Assembly (NCBI GenBank): GCA_029881175.1
Contig: JAOUNC010000042.1
Location: 1 to 11,878 of the forward strand
Source of the DNA: Nitrospirota bacterium
GTDB taxonomy: Bacteria > Nitrospirota > Nitrospiria > Nitrospirales > UBA8639
DNA: 11,878 nt
Direction of reading: 5' to 3'
Shown here: piece after piece, positions 1-7,526 of the stretch
How positions within the stretch are numbered: position 1 is the first letter of the stretch
Layout of the letters: each line of letters begins with the position of its first letter
Made by a program: the position numbers and the translations under genes
Notes under the pieces: generated by a model
Database searches by the model: none
Told to the model about the DNA's origin: nothing
Seen by the model: the letters and a program-made list of their open reading frames with translations, nothing else

Positions 1-1
1 T

Positions 2-352
2 GCACTTCCGCTCCCTGCTCAAATGCTCCTACTGTCCGGGGAGAGAGTAAGAAATAAAGGCGGGGGACTCAACTATCGATTAGCAAGCTCGTGGCCCATC
101 TACACCAAGAACGGACCAGCCAATGATTTTGAAAAAAAAGGCCTGCAAGCGGTGCAGGAGAATCCCGATGAACCCTACACAGGGCTCATCAATCAAGGAA
201 AAGAGAGACTGTATGTGGCCATCTATGCAGACCTGGCTATTTCTAAAGCATGCGTGAACTGTCACAACAGACATCTCCTGAGCCCCAAGCGAGACCAGAG
301 ATTAGGAGATGTTATGGGGGCCATTATTATCTCTTTTCCAGTAAAACAGTAG
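2..352 (+). CDS. Tll0287-like (DUF3365) c-type heme protein, 5' end cut by window
   Basis: C-terminal part of a probable exported heme-binding sensor-like protein. The frame is open to the left edge, starting at base 2 with A-L-P-L-P-A-Q. The Met codon at 23 is therefore probably internal. Visible family features are the LPLPAQ...NYRLASSWPI segment, KNGPANDFEKKGL, YADLAISKACVNCHN, and the closing KRDQRLGDVMGAIIISFPV. Seen directly: one CxxCH heme c motif (C-V-N-C-H, codons 251-265) and a stop at 350-352. Family knowledge: DUF3365/Tll0287-like domains bind a c-type heme in the periplasm and occur alone or as sensor domains. Because the protein ends right after the domain, this copy is probably stand-alone, with its signal peptide outside the window. 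Its neighbour is another probable periplasmic metalloprotein, 50 bases downstream. The family call is fairly secure; the physiological role is unknown. Confidence 0.85.
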   Translation, partial: ALPLPAQMLLLSGERVRNKGGGLNYRLASSWPIYTKNGPANDFEKKGLQAVQENPDEPYTGLINQGKERLYVAIYADLAISKACVNCHNRHLLSPKRDQRLGDVMGAIIISFPVKQ

Positions 353-402
353 TCGGAGCCTAGACGGGGTTATGCACGTTGAACGTCCTAAGGATGAATT
401 TC

Positions 403-1383
403 ATGTTTCAGAAAAAATCCCAACAACCACACCACCGCCTCATAAATTGGATCCTCTTCCCAATCGTCTTTATAGGCCTGGAAATTCTCATGCCCGTCGT
501 GGGATGGACCTATGAAGCAGTACCCGGCTTTACGGGCAAACACCTGACTGGCACCGTCAAGCTCAAGGGAAAGATCCCTCCTCCCAAGCGGTTCAATTTG
601 GTTCTTTTTTCGGACCCCTATTATTGTGGCAGAATTTCAGATGGAAGCGGATGGCGGATCACGCCACAACCAGCATTAGGCACTCATGAGGAACTAGCGG
701 GGGCTGTGGTATTTTTAGAGGATGTCGAGAAGGGCAAACTCGGAACGACAACTGCGACCATTATTCAAACAAAAAATTGTGTTTTTCGTCCCTATATCAG
801 TGCGACTCAGGTTGGGAAAACATTTCATTTTCAAAATTGGGATCCCATCCAGCATAAACTTGAGGTATTCCTTACTTCGCAGAAGGGTGCACAAGCTCTC
901 CTTGGACAAAACCTCGAACCCCATCCTGATAACCGAAAGAGCGATTTTCTTTCAGCAGGCCAAACCGGTCTCCATCGAGCCGGGCCCGAAGTTCACTATC
1001 ACATAGATAGACAGGGCATCTTGGTGTTTCGCTGCACACTGCATGATTATATGGAGGGGTGGAGCCTTGTTCTTCCCCATCCCTACTTTTCCATCACGGG
1101 AAAAAACGGAGAATTTTCTTTAAAAGACATTCCTCCTGGTGCCTATAACTTGATCGTGTGGCACCCTCTCGGCAGGGAAGAGGCCAGTATTCGTATAGGA
1201 TCGAGTCACACTCAAAATATCAACATCCTGATGACACCAACTTCACCCACCACCTACCCCGAGGAAAAATCGGTGAACAATCCATTCGGTATTGATCTGG
1301 TGGGCGATTCCAGCATCGTTCCCACAGTTGAACGTCAAGAATGGGATTCCGGTCGAGAAAAGGCCTTAGGAGATGCATCATGA
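403..1383 (+). CDS. Exported cupredoxin-like protein with carboxypeptidase-regulatory-like domain
   Basis: Predicted periplasmic protein of 326 aa. A hydrophobic segment at about residues 13-31, after a basic/polar N-terminus, is a Sec signal or anchor. Residues ~45-225 look like a blue-copper (cupredoxin-like) fold. His151 (in DPIQHKL) and the cluster C211-x2-H214-x2-M217 (RCTLHDYM) are the likely copper ligands, in the order expected for a type 1 site. The segment from HPYFSITGKNGEFSL to about residue 280 resembles a carboxypeptidase-regulatory-like beta-sandwich (PPGAYNLIVWH). A polar tail of ~45 aa follows. Start choice: ATG 403 has AAGGA at 390-394 with an 8-base spacer. ATG 394 lies directly on that site, and TTG 379 would add 8 residues but has no clear ribosome-binding site. 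The stop overlaps the next start (ATGA at 1380-1383), so the genes are translationally coupled. Copper binding is inferred; substrate and partner are unknown. Confidence 0.75.
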   Translation: MFQKKSQQPHHRLINWILFPIVFIGLEILMPVVGWTYEAVPGFTGKHLTGTVKLKGKIPPPKRFNLVLFSDPYYCGRISDGSGWRITPQPALGTHEELAGAVVFLEDVEKGKLGTTTATIIQTKNCVFRPYISATQVGKTFHFQNWDPIQHKLEVFLTSQKGAQALLGQNLEPHPDNRKSDFLSAGQTGLHRAGPEVHYHIDRQGILVFRCTLHDYMEGWSLVLPHPYFSITGKNGEFSLKDIPPGAYNLIVWHPLGREEASIRIGSSHTQNINILMTPTSPTTYPEEKSVNNPFGIDLVGDSSIVPTVERQEWDSGREKALGDAS

Positions 1384-2300
1384 ATATTGTCATTGCCGGA
1401 GGCACTGGATTTGTTGGCCAACATGTTTCTCAATTATTGCTTCGGGAAGGCCATTCCGTGATCGTCTTGTCAAGAAATGCCAAGAGAGGCACCCCTACGG
1501 ACGCCTCACAGGCTCAACACATCCAATGGGACGGTTGTACTCAAGGTCCATGGACTCAGGTTTGCGAAGGCGCTGATGTCGTCATCAATCTCTCCGGTGC
1601 CTCCATTGCCGATCAACGGTGGACTCCAAGCCGTAAGCGTGAACTCATAGACAGCCGAGTCATCTCCACGCGTACGTTGGGACAGGCTATTGCAGGATGG
1701 AAGACAAAGCCTCACACCTTTCTCTCAGCTTCTGGCGTGGGGTACTACGGAGACCAGAGATCTAAGATAGTCGATGAAACGTCGCCTCGTGGGGATGGCT
1801 TCTTGGCGGACTTGTGCCTGGAGTGGGAGAACGCCGCTCAACACATCGAGGCATCAGGCATACGTGTGCTGGAAGTGCGATTCGGGATGGTCCTGGGTTT
1901 GGATGGTGGAGCCTTGCCCAAAATGATGTTTCCGTTTCAATGGTTCCTTGGTGGACCAGTTTTGCCAGGGACACAGTATGTCTCCTGGATTCATCAACTT
2001 GATCTCGCTCGACTCATTCTCTTTCTTATCACTCATCCATCTATTCGAGGTCCGGTCAATGCCGTGGCTCCGGACGCCGTCACCATGAAGGATTTTTGCC
2101 GCGCATTGGGGAAAGCCATGAAACGCCCCTCCTGGTTTCCTGTCCCGGAATTCGTCCTCAAGATTGCCCTCGGAGAACTCTCCACGATGTTAACCACAGG
2201 GCAACGGGCTCAGCCGCAAAAAGCCTTAAGCGCAGGATTTTCTTTTACCTATTCAACGATACAAGAAGCGTTGAATGCAATCTCTCAACCTTCGGCATGA
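1380..2300 (+). CDS. yfcH: TIGR01777 (YfcH/SDR39U1) family NAD(P)-binding epimerase-like protein
   Basis: Soluble cytoplasmic protein of 306 aa, close to the usual ~300 aa of the YfcH family. The N-terminus is an extended-SDR Rossmann fold with the dinucleotide motif GGTGFVG (residues ~6-12). It is followed by VINLSGASIADQRW, which contains the family's NLSGA, then SASGVGYYG carrying the catalytic-type Ser and YxxxK-region Tyr. The C-terminus (MLTTGQRAQPQKALSAGFSF, then Y..IQEAL) is the DUF1731 tail. The biochemical reaction of this family is not established; bacterial members are described only as nucleoside-diphosphate-sugar epimerase-like. Start at ATG 1380 is fixed by the Rossmann strand directly after Met and by AGGAG at 1368-1372 (7-base spacer). 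A longer reading from 1341 would overlap the upstream gene and is unlikely. The gene is coupled to the cupredoxin-like gene by an ATGA overlap. Confidence 0.92.
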   Translation: MNIVIAGGTGFVGQHVSQLLLREGHSVIVLSRNAKRGTPTDASQAQHIQWDGCTQGPWTQVCEGADVVINLSGASIADQRWTPSRKRELIDSRVISTRTLGQAIAGWKTKPHTFLSASGVGYYGDQRSKIVDETSPRGDGFLADLCLEWENAAQHIEASGIRVLEVRFGMVLGLDGGALPKMMFPFQWFLGGPVLPGTQYVSWIHQLDLARLILFLITHPSIRGPVNAVAPDAVTMKDFCRALGKAMKRPSWFPVPEFVLKIALGELSTMLTTGQRAQPQKALSAGFSFTYSTIQEALNAISQPSA

Positions 2301-2337
2301 AATGCTTGGGAAAAATATTCAAAGAAGGAGAGGCACG

Positions 2338-2919
2338 ATGAATATTCCACATGAGAATCAAAAAACTCTCAAACTGTCCATGGTCCATCTTGTGTGTGTG
2401 ATCGTTGGAATAGCCTTCCTTTTCTGGACACCGGCCGTATTTGGAAAATCTCTTTCTTTGGAGGAAGGCCAACCTATCCCTGTGGCGACCCTTATTGGAA
2501 AGGAAGGAGAATCCATTTCACTTGATACACTAAAGGGTCAGGTGACGTTAGTCAGCATTGTTCCCCAATTGAATACTCCGGTGTGCGATGAACAAACCCA
2601 TCGATTCAGTGAGCAAAACGAGGGTCTGGATGAATTCATCGCCTTTGTCACCATGAGTACGAATACCCATACGGATCAAACCAAATTTGCCAAAGAAGCC
2701 AAGATTCACAACATGACATTTCTCTCCGATGCACCAGACTTCCATTTTGGTCGCCAAACCGGATTACTCTTGGAGGATATCGACATCCTTCATCGAGCGG
2801 TCATTGTTTTGGACGCGGATTCAATTATTCGATATGTTGAAATAGTTCCTATGAGTCAATTACCTCATTTCGACCAAGCCTACCAAGCGGTTCAACGTCT
2901 ATTGCCCAAGTCATCATGA
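2338..2919 (+). CDS. tpx: Exported Tpx-family (atypical) peroxiredoxin lacking resolving Cys
   Basis: Peroxiredoxin of 193 aa that would reduce H2O2 or organic peroxides outside the cytoplasm. Residues ~12-36 form a signal peptide or anchor (a hydrophobic run ending TPAVFG before KSLSLEEG). The thioredoxin-like domain follows. The peroxidatic site P76-x3-T80-x2-C83 (PQLNTPVC) is intact, and R154 (HRAVIVLD) matches the conserved active-site Arg. In Tpx enzymes such as E. coli Tpx, the resolving Cys95 sits in a RFCGAEG segment; the equivalent here reads KFAKEAK, with Ala118 in its place. The only other Cys is C20 in the signal segment. The mature protein therefore has one Cys and should act as a 1-Cys enzyme needing an external thiol. 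Start ATG 2338 has AAGGAG at 2325-2330 with a 7-base spacer. It is followed after 10 bases by the DUF4149 gene. The symbol reflects the family; orthology to cytoplasmic Tpx is not certain. Confidence 0.88.
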   Translation: MNIPHENQKTLKLSMVHLVCVIVGIAFLFWTPAVFGKSLSLEEGQPIPVATLIGKEGESISLDTLKGQVTLVSIVPQLNTPVCDEQTHRFSEQNEGLDEFIAFVTMSTNTHTDQTKFAKEAKIHNMTFLSDAPDFHFGRQTGLLLEDIDILHRAVIVLDADSIIRYVEIVPMSQLPHFDQAYQAVQRLLPKSS

Positions 2920-2929
2920 GGAGGAGCCC

Positions 2930-3415
2930 ATGACAGAGCGCATTCTCATATTCCTCAATCTTTTGGCCATGGCGATTCTTGTGGGAAAAATTATCTTTCT
3001 CTCATTTGTCACAGCACCCGTTCTTGCACGGACTTTGGATGCGAAGACATTTTCCCAGGTCGTCAGAAATCTATTTCCCCAATACTATGCCTTAGGGATG
3101 GTCAGTGCGGCCGTTGGATGGTGTACCAGTCTCGCCTTAGGCCTTTTATATGGGTTTGAATCTTTCGTGCTCATTCCGTCCACACTATGGTTAGGTATCC
3201 TAGCCATTGAACAGTATTGTCGAACACCTCTCATTGCTAGAATGAATGATTTAAGCGATCAACTCAAAGCCAAGCAAGCCAAAGGCCTATCAACGCCTCT
3301 TCTTCAAAAAGAGCGGGATGGATTGCACCGACGTTCGGTGCAATTAAATTCTCTCGTGCTCCTCATGGGATTGTGCCTCATTGGGTTTTCAGGCATTTCA
3401 CCTACTCTTCAGTAA
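2930..3415 (+). CDS. DUF4149 domain membrane protein
   Basis: Integral membrane protein of 161 aa with four likely transmembrane helices: residues ~5-30, ~51-73, ~76-93 and ~138-157. A charged amphipathic stretch (~96-136, rich in K/E/R/Q) lies between helices 3 and 4. The N-terminal pattern (LAMAILVGKIIFLSFVTAPV), followed by LFPQYYALG, matches the DUF4149 family, related to eukaryotic TMEM205. Family function is unknown. The ribosome-binding site GAGGAG lies in the 10-base gap after the peroxiredoxin stop, giving a secure ATG at 2930. Tight packing between the exported peroxiredoxin and the PDZ gene points to co-transcription and a possible envelope role, which is inference. The call is based on topology and family pattern only. 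Confidence 0.85.
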   Translation: MTERILIFLNLLAMAILVGKIIFLSFVTAPVLARTLDAKTFSQVVRNLFPQYYALGMVSAAVGWCTSLALGLLYGFESFVLIPSTLWLGILAIEQYCRTPLIARMNDLSDQLKAKQAKGLSTPLLQKERDGLHRRSVQLNSLVLLMGLCLIGFSGISPTLQ

Positions 3416-3427
3416 AGGAGACTTTCT

Positions 3428-3916
3428 ATGTTGACCTCATTCTCTTTCAGACATCGCACGAGCCAGATCTTGAAACTCGTCCCAGCCGCCCTACTCTGTA
3501 TAACCGCATTCACACCATGGGCATTAGCCTACGAAGGCCAGACCGGTGACGTAGCCGCCCCCACAAATCCCCATGCGAGCCCTCCTGGTCCCAATACCCC
3601 CATGCCTTCAGGAATTGTGGGAATTGCCATGCATATCACTGCGGGCCGAATTGGCGATCCTGCTCAATTGATCATCCGTGCCGTACACCCGTCTGGTCCG
3701 GCAGCCCGAGCCGGGCTGGAGCACGGAGAGGAAATCATGGCTGTCGATGGTGAGTCGGTTGCGGGCAAAACCTATATGGAAGTGGTTGGATTGATTCGAG
3801 GAGACAGCGGCAGTTCAGTCAAATTAGGACTGCGAGGTCCCCAGGGAGAACGCACGCTCAGCCTGATGCGGGTCAGCGAAGAAATATTGATGGAGCAGAC
3901 TCCCCCATCAATGTAA
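3428..3916 (+). CDS. Exported single-PDZ-domain protein
   Basis: Protein of 162 aa with a Sec signal peptide: basic FRHRTSQILK, then hydrophobic LVPAALLCITAF, and a likely cleavage after WALA34. A Pro/Gly-rich linker (~36-61) leads into a PDZ domain at ~62-148. The carboxylate-binding loop is GIVGIAM, and the core SGPAARAGLEHGEEIMAVDGE is typical of PDZ domains of bacterial HtrA and CtpA proteases. No protease domain is attached: neither the trypsin-like triad nor the S41 Ser/Lys pair is present. It probably works as a periplasmic adaptor or substrate-binding module rather than a peptidase. AAGGAG at 3415-3420 overlaps the upstream stop region and fixes ATG 3428. Last gene of the five-gene run; a 99-base gap follows. 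Confidence 0.85.
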   Translation: MLTSFSFRHRTSQILKLVPAALLCITAFTPWALAYEGQTGDVAAPTNPHASPPGPNTPMPSGIVGIAMHITAGRIGDPAQLIIRAVHPSGPAARAGLEHGEEIMAVDGESVAGKTYMEVVGLIRGDSGSSVKLGLRGPQGERTLSLMRVSEEILMEQTPPSM

Positions 3917-3927
3917 ATGTTTGTGAC

Positions 3928-3966
3928 TGAATGTGAATAGACTAATGAACACACAACTCACATTTA
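3928..3966. promoter_or_regulatory. Inverted repeat upstream of the photolyase operon (candidate operator)
   Basis: In the 99-base gap before the photolyase gene, AATGTGA at 3930-3936 is perfectly complemented by TCACATT at 3958-3964, separated by 21 bases. One flanking G-T and one T-A pair extend the symmetry to 3928-3966. AATGT also recurs at 3916-3920, so the site has a repeated half-site look. A second small palindrome, CTCTTCTAAGAG, lies at 3983-3994. The operon carries its own MerR/B12 regulator, so an operator here is plausible, but no known CarH/LitR operator sequence was matched and no convincing -35/-10 pair was found. A transcript hairpin ending the previous operon is the alternative, though there is no T-run. 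Confidence 0.25.
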
Positions 3967-4015
3967 TCGAAAAGACCTTCGTCTCTTCTAAGAGGATGTT
4001 CATAGGACACTTGAT

Positions 4016-5524
4016 ATGACATCGTCCTCCCCATCTATTGTCCTTTTTCAAGCCGATCTGCGCTTGGCAGACAATCCCGCGTTGTCCGCCGCCGTGCGTC
4101 GTAGGCAACCACTTATTTGTCTCTATGTGTGGGACCCGAAAGCCACAGGGTATGGCATGCCCGGCGCGGCCAGCCGTTGGTGGTTACATCATTCGCTTCA
4201 GGGTTTTTCGGATCATCTTCGAGCTGCAGGCAACGATCTTACCATTCGTATTGGAAAAACCGTTGAGGTTCTCTCGAATCTGTTAAGAGACTTCCCAAAG
4301 TCTCACATATTCTGGAATCAGTCCTGTGAACCATACGGCCAGGAAATTGAACGAGATCTTTTAACCTTCTTGGAAGCTGAAAAGGTTGAAGGTCACAGAT
4401 TCCACGGGAATACTCTTGTCGATCCTTCTACGATTCTCACTCAGACACACAATCCCTATCGCGTATTCACCCCATTCTGGAAGCGACTGCAAGCCACGTT
4501 GCCGTTATCTTCTCCCAATCCCGCTCCTAGAAAAATTCCCCCACAACCATCCGTCTCTCTCAATAGCGTGTCATTGGATTCTCTGCAATTGCTTCCCACG
4601 ATTAATTGGACACAGGGTATCCATGAAAGTTGGACTCCTGGAGAAAAAGGGGCTCAGACAGCACTCCGAAAATTTTTGCGAGCTCCAGCTAAGGTCTATA
4701 CCATGGATCGAGATCGACCCGATCTCCCACATACTTCGCGGATGTCCCCACATCTTCATTTCGGAGAGATGAGTCCCGGAAAGCTTTGGAATGCGGTCCA
4801 ACAGGCGAAACAAAAAAACCGCAAGGCTCAGGATAAAAAGAGTTATGACGCGTACTTGCGACAAATCGCCTGGCGTGAGTTTGCTCAGTACCTCTTGTTT
4901 CATTTTCCTTATACCGTTCACGAACCTCTCTATACCGACTACCAAGCCTTTCCCTGGCTCAACGAATCCGATTCCCTTCTGACTTGGCAACAAGGCCTCA
5001 CCGGGTTTCCCATTGTGGATGCCGGCATGAGGGAATTGTGGCATACCGGGTGGATGCACAATCGCGTGCGAATGATTACGGCTTCATTTCTTACCAAGGA
5101 TCTGTTGCTACCCTGGCAGAAGGGGGCGACCTGGTTTTGGGATACACTCGTGGATGCCGACTTGGCCAATAACACCTTGGGATGGCAGTGGGTGGCCGGC
5201 TGCGGGGCCGATGCATCACCTTTCTTCCGAATATTCAACCCCATCACACAGGGGATAAAATTCGATCCGGATGGACGGTATGTTCGAAAATGGGTACCAG
5301 AACTCGCTGACTTACCTTCCCCCTGGATTCATCAACCATGGGAAACCCCGCCACTTGTGTTGGCTGAGGCGAACATCTCTCTTGGAGAGACGTATCCTGA
5401 ACCTATGATTGCCCATGCTACAGCCAGGAACCGCGCCCTTCTCGCCTACCGTCAATTTAAAAAAGGCAAGAGCTCACCATCCTCTTCGTTTTCAAAAAAA
5501 CAAGGAACAATGGCATGTCTCTAA
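4016..5524 (+). CDS. phr: Deoxyribodipyrimidine photolyase (class I CPD photolyase)
   Basis: Light-dependent repair enzyme of 502 aa, within the 450-510 aa usual for the family. It splits cyclobutane pyrimidine dimers using FADH-. The N-terminal alpha/beta antenna domain (~6-130) begins IVLFQADLRLADNPAL. The C-terminal helical FAD domain carries TSRMSPHLHFGEMSP (~240-254), WREFAQYLLFHFP, the MHNRVRM and FLTKDLLLPW blocks, then DADLANNTLGWQWVAG and the FFRIFNP block. The photoreduction Trp triad is conserved by spacing with E. coli Phr: W390, W367 and W314 match W382, W359 and W306. N385 matches N378, which contacts flavin N5, so this looks like a photolyase rather than a plant-type cryptochrome. 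ATG 4016 starts directly before the antenna domain; the ribosome-binding site is weak. The 3' end overlaps the next gene by 10 bases. Class I subtype and antenna pigment cannot be settled by eye. Confidence 0.96.
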   Translation: MTSSSPSIVLFQADLRLADNPALSAAVRRRQPLICLYVWDPKATGYGMPGAASRWWLHHSLQGFSDHLRAAGNDLTIRIGKTVEVLSNLLRDFPKSHIFWNQSCEPYGQEIERDLLTFLEAEKVEGHRFHGNTLVDPSTILTQTHNPYRVFTPFWKRLQATLPLSSPNPAPRKIPPQPSVSLNSVSLDSLQLLPTINWTQGIHESWTPGEKGAQTALRKFLRAPAKVYTMDRDRPDLPHTSRMSPHLHFGEMSPGKLWNAVQQAKQKNRKAQDKKSYDAYLRQIAWREFAQYLLFHFPYTVHEPLYTDYQAFPWLNESDSLLTWQQGLTGFPIVDAGMRELWHTGWMHNRVRMITASFLTKDLLLPWQKGATWFWDTLVDADLANNTLGWQWVAGCGADASPFFRIFNPITQGIKFDPDGRYVRKWVPELADLPSPWIHQPWETPPLVLAEANISLGETYPEPMIAHATARNRALLAYRQFKKGKSSPSSSFSKKQGTMACL

Positions 5525-6546
5525 AGACTCGCGCTCATTCAAAAACAGAAAAGTCCAATCTTTCGCCCATGCAGGCCTCGACCAGCACCATGATTGATCA
5601 CCAACCACGAGTCGGGATTAGCCAATGCTTATTGGGTGATGAGGTTCGCTTTGACGGAGGGCATAAACGGGATGTCTTTTTAACGGATGTGTTGGCCTCT
5701 TTTGTGGAATGGGTTCCGGTATGTCCGGAAGTTGAGGCGGGCTTAGGCACACCGAGAGAGGCCATGCATTTGGCCGGAGACCCTGCTGCCCCAAGACTGC
5801 TCACCATCCGCACCAAGATAGATCATACCGACGTGCTCCAGGCTTTCAGTCAACGCCGTGCAAAAGAATTACACGAATGCGATTTGGATGGATATATTTT
5901 TAAAAAAAATTCTCCTAGCTGTGGCGTCCATCGCGTGAAGGTCTATAGCGAAAAGGGGCACCCGGGCAGGCAGGGAACGGGAATTTTTTCGGCCGCCATG
6001 CAGGAGGCTTTTCCGCTTCTCCCTGTCGAGGAGGAGGGACGTTTGAACGACGCCCCGATCCGTGAAAATTTCATCGTCCGAATATTTTGTTATCGAAGAT
6101 GGAAAACTCAGATCCAACAACATCGCATCACCCGCGGAATGATCGTGGACTTCCATGCACGGCATAAATATTTATTACTGACTCACAGCCGTTCCCATTA
6201 TCACGATCTTGGACAACTGGTCGCAAAGGCGGGCGATTACACACCAAGCGACTTAGCCACTCGCTACGGGGCGCTCTTCATGGAGGCGCTCAAAAACAAA
6301 GCCACGGTTCGAAAGCATGTGAATGTTCTGCAACATCTGGCCGGCCATTTCTCCAAGCAACTGAGCCCCATTGAACGAGCAGAGCTACAGGAAACAATTC
6401 AAGATTACCATCAGTATTTCACGCCTCTGGCGGTGCCGCTCACACTCATTAAACATTATGTGCGTATCCTGGCCGTTCCCTATCTCATGGATCAGGTGTA
6501 CCTCAATCCACATCCAAAAGAGCTGATGTTGCGCAACCATGTCTAA
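5515..6546 (+). CDS. DUF523-DUF1722 fusion protein (TudS/YbbK-like plus YbgA-like)
   Basis: Two-domain cytoplasmic protein of 343 aa. Residues ~31-175 are DUF523, starting PRVGISQCLLGDEVRFDGGHKRD. The three conserved cysteines are present: C38 (SQCLLG), C70 (VCPEVE) and C136 (SPSCGV). In DUF523 enzymes such as TudS, three Cys hold a [4Fe-4S] cluster that desulfurises thiouracil. Residues ~200-325 are DUF1722 (YbgA), recognisable from HKYLLLTHSRSHY and the closing PLTLIKHYV...YL-QVYLNPHP. E. coli ybgA sits next to phr, so the association with a photolyase recurs in distant bacteria. AAGGA at 5502-5506 supports ATG 5515; a later start at 5590 would drop a ~25-residue polar leader with no family match. 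It overlaps photolyase by 10 bases and the regulator by 8. Thiopyrimidine turnover linked to DNA repair is inference. Confidence 0.93.
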   Translation: MSLKTRAHSKTEKSNLSPMQASTSTMIDHQPRVGISQCLLGDEVRFDGGHKRDVFLTDVLASFVEWVPVCPEVEAGLGTPREAMHLAGDPAAPRLLTIRTKIDHTDVLQAFSQRRAKELHECDLDGYIFKKNSPSCGVHRVKVYSEKGHPGRQGTGIFSAAMQEAFPLLPVEEEGRLNDAPIRENFIVRIFCYRRWKTQIQQHRITRGMIVDFHARHKYLLLTHSRSHYHDLGQLVAKAGDYTPSDLATRYGALFMEALKNKATVRKHVNVLQHLAGHFSKQLSPIERAELQETIQDYHQYFTPLAVPLTLIKHYVRILAVPYLMDQVYLNPHPKELMLRNHV

Positions 6547-7468
6547 TCAACTGCATCAGGCTCCAGCCTATCGCATCAAAACTGTCGCCAGCATGACGGG
6601 GTTGAGTACCCACGTCATCCGGAAGTGGGAAGAACGCTACCATTTGGTCCATCCCCAACGAGGTCCTAATGGCTACCGTACGTATAGGGAAGACGACATT
6701 CAGTTTTTACTCTACCTGAAATCTCAACTGACCAATGGAGAAACCATCGGACAGTTGTCTCAAATCGGTGAGACTCATTTACGTCAGGCTATGAAAGACC
6801 TCTCCTCTCACTTCGCGAGTCTTCCCAATCAATTTCAATCTGATGCTCGACGGATTATCCATGCTGCCCAAAATCAGGATTATGATTCCATTCATAGAAG
6901 CATTGCCGGTTGGATTCTGCAATTGGGATTGGAGGAAGCTATGGGAGGTATTTTATTTCCACTCTTGCGCTTCATCGGTGAACTATGGCACCAAGGAAGA
7001 ATCTCTAATTCTGCAGAAAACAGTGTGAGCCGGATTATTCGTCAACAGTTAATCGAGCAATTGCAGAAAGATTGGTCTAATGGCCCAGATCAAGCTCTGA
7101 TCGCCTGTGTCCCTGGGGATTCCCATGAAATTGCACCTCTCACCGCCACGCTTCTTCTTCAAAAGCGTGGATGGCAGGCGACGTATTTAGGGCCGAATGT
7201 ATCATTCGAGGTTCTTCAAATGGCCTTGCGTCGCAGGCATCCTGACCTTATGATCCTTTCCAGTACGACAGAGCCTGACTTTCAGACGGGTCAGTCTTGG
7301 ATTGAATCCATCGTTCATCTGTTTCAACCACACTGTCGGGTCATGGCAGGGGGAGCAGGCTTTCGGGGGCTATCTGACTTGCTCGCTAAAAATGGGATTC
7401 CCTATTTAAAGCAGGTGAAAGAGGTGACGACGTTAGATACCAAGGCCTCGCTATCCTCCAATAGATAG
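6539..7468 (+). CDS. MerR-family regulator with cobalamin-binding domain (CarH/LitR-like)
   Basis: Transcription factor of 309 aa in the layout of adenosylcobalamin photoreceptors. Residues ~11-80 are a MerR winged helix (IKTVASMTGLSTHVIRKWEERY, then NGYRTYREDDI). Residues ~95-175 match the four-helix B12-cap bundle, and ~185-290 match the Rossmann-like B12-binding domain (ACVPGDSHEIAPL, GWQATYLGP, MAGGAGF). H196 in GDSHE corresponds to the lower axial cobalt ligand. W150-H151 matches the W131-H132 pair of Thermus CarH (cap Trp and light-state His). E160 is kept, but the last residue of the Wx9EH motif is N161 instead of His. Known members repress carotenoid and photolyase genes in the dark and release DNA in light. 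The 8-base overlap with the DUF523-DUF1722 gene puts it in the photolyase operon. Light sensing is probable but the motif change leaves it open; a light-insensitive B12 sensor is the alternative. Confidence 0.9.
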   Translation: MSNQLHQAPAYRIKTVASMTGLSTHVIRKWEERYHLVHPQRGPNGYRTYREDDIQFLLYLKSQLTNGETIGQLSQIGETHLRQAMKDLSSHFASLPNQFQSDARRIIHAAQNQDYDSIHRSIAGWILQLGLEEAMGGILFPLLRFIGELWHQGRISNSAENSVSRIIRQQLIEQLQKDWSNGPDQALIACVPGDSHEIAPLTATLLLQKRGWQATYLGPNVSFEVLQMALRRRHPDLMILSSTTEPDFQTGQSWIESIVHLFQPHCRVMAGGAGFRGLSDLLAKNGIPYLKQVKEVTTLDTKASLSSNR

Positions 7469-7526
7469 AGGGGTTCACAACATCATGATTGCATGGTTTT
7501 TTATTCATTAAAAGGAGCAGCTAATA

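Noticed and set aside
4571..5059. 162-codon minus-strand frame inside the photolyase gene
   Set aside because: It lies opposite a strongly supported photolyase coding region and shows no domain features; a shadow frame.
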